Assembly: GCA_963920635.1 (NCBI GenBank)
Contig: OY987303.1
Span: forward strand, 43,213,223 to 43,277,222
DNA length: 64,000 bases
Direction of reading: 5' to 3'
Source of the DNA: Pseudeuparius sepicola
Lineage: Eukaryota > Arthropoda > Insecta > Coleoptera > Anthribidae
The position numbers and the translations under genes were made by a program. This document shows, in pieces, positions 63,596 through 64,000 of the stretch. The stretch's first letter is position 1; every line of letters begins with the position of its first letter. Under the pieces are notes generated by a model that was given only the letters and a program-made list of their open reading frames with translations, was not told where the DNA came from and searched no databases.

Positions 63596-64000
63596 GTCGG
63601 TAGAGGCTGTTGTCGCAAAACCTTTTGCCGTGGTTGCAGAGCACTGTTCGCGGTAAAGCGCACGGTACGCATTCACTTTCGGGGTCACTACTATGGGAAC
63701 AATAGTTATTTTATCATAATCTTGACAAAAGTGAAAAGAATCATTGTGATTGAGGTCATGTGTTATGTCTATTTGGCTTTTGCCACAAAATGTCATAAGT
63801 TAGGTAGATTTTCGTCTTCTTCGGTCTTCACAAATCTCAAATAGAAACATAATATCGATATTGCCGTAAATAGTGCCAACCTCGCAAAACAGTAGCCAGT
63901 CAGCGTTTTGGGCCCGTGACGTCACGGGCCCAAGGAATTTGAATTTCAAAAGCAAATATGTTCGTGTTTTGTTTACTATTAAGATTCATAATCAATAATA
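63596..64000. other. No gene recognised; contains a 26-bp palindrome
   Basis: Intergenic DNA to the window end. See the separate palindrome entry. Confidence 0.35.
63908..63933. promoter_or_regulatory. 26-bp perfect palindrome with CRE core
   Basis: TTGGGCCCGTGAC and its mirror GTCACGGGCCCAA meet at TGACGTCA, the CREB/ATF site. A perfect GC-rich palindrome in AT-rich DNA stands out. Function unknown. Confidence 0.45.

Overview
The window looks like intergenic, repeat-dominated DNA from an insect. The evidence is AT-rich sequence, a gypsy-type element with an envelope gene (an errantivirus), THAP/YqaJ transposons of the ISL2EU (IS4EU) type, a P-like element, mariner-type elements with TA target duplications, hAT relics and DIRS elements. 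Hemiptera or Coleoptera would fit, but nothing here fixes the order. I recognise no conserved housekeeping gene, tRNA or rRNA. Almost every recognisable protein belongs to a mobile element.

Layout. 1-12.2 kb: three LTR retrotransposons, all on the minus strand, nested in one another. Element B (LTR, Gag, protease, RT) is interrupted twice at CGCG sites: once by element A, an errantivirus with identical 239-bp LTRs, gag, a broken pol and an intact env frame, and once by element C, which runs off the left edge. 12.7-13.0 kb: tandem tRNA-like pol III promoter modules. 13.5-15.05 kb: a small spliced gene of unknown function made of reiterated exons plus a coiled-coil last exon, with its own TATA box. 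16.9-21.8 kb: an ISL2EU-type transposon relic with convergent THAP-DDE and YqaJ genes. 22.0-28.6 kb: a long fold-back element, a P-like element with a THAP domain, a minisatellite split by two TA-flanked inverted-repeat elements, and a Ty3/gypsy relic bounded by LTR-like repeats.

31.4-31.9 kb: a hammerhead ribozyme inside a perfect 78-bp inverted repeat. 32-36 kb: no recognisable gene. 36.3-40.4 kb: a decayed gypsy relic, then a hAT relic that itself contains a mariner-like remnant. 42.0-43.4 kb: an unclassified element with repeated ACGGCCCTCGTA ends. 45.1-50.3 kb: an apparently complete DIRS retrotransposon (spliced Gag, RT-RNase H, tyrosine recombinase, inverted termini, internal complementary region). 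52.2-55.3 kb: a decayed second DIRS family. 57-59.6 kb: mariner-type remnants and a 1-kb fold-back element. 60.5-63.1 kb: a second ISL2EU-type relic. 63.3-63.6 kb: a retrotransposon Gag fragment.

The most notable items are the hammerhead ribozyme locus, the reiterated-exon gene, the DIRS element with a spliced Gag, two copies of the convergent THAP-DDE/YqaJ architecture, the P-like element, and a -1 frameshift signal (slippery heptamer plus hairpin) in element B. All calls come from reading motifs and repeats by eye. No database search or alignment program was run.
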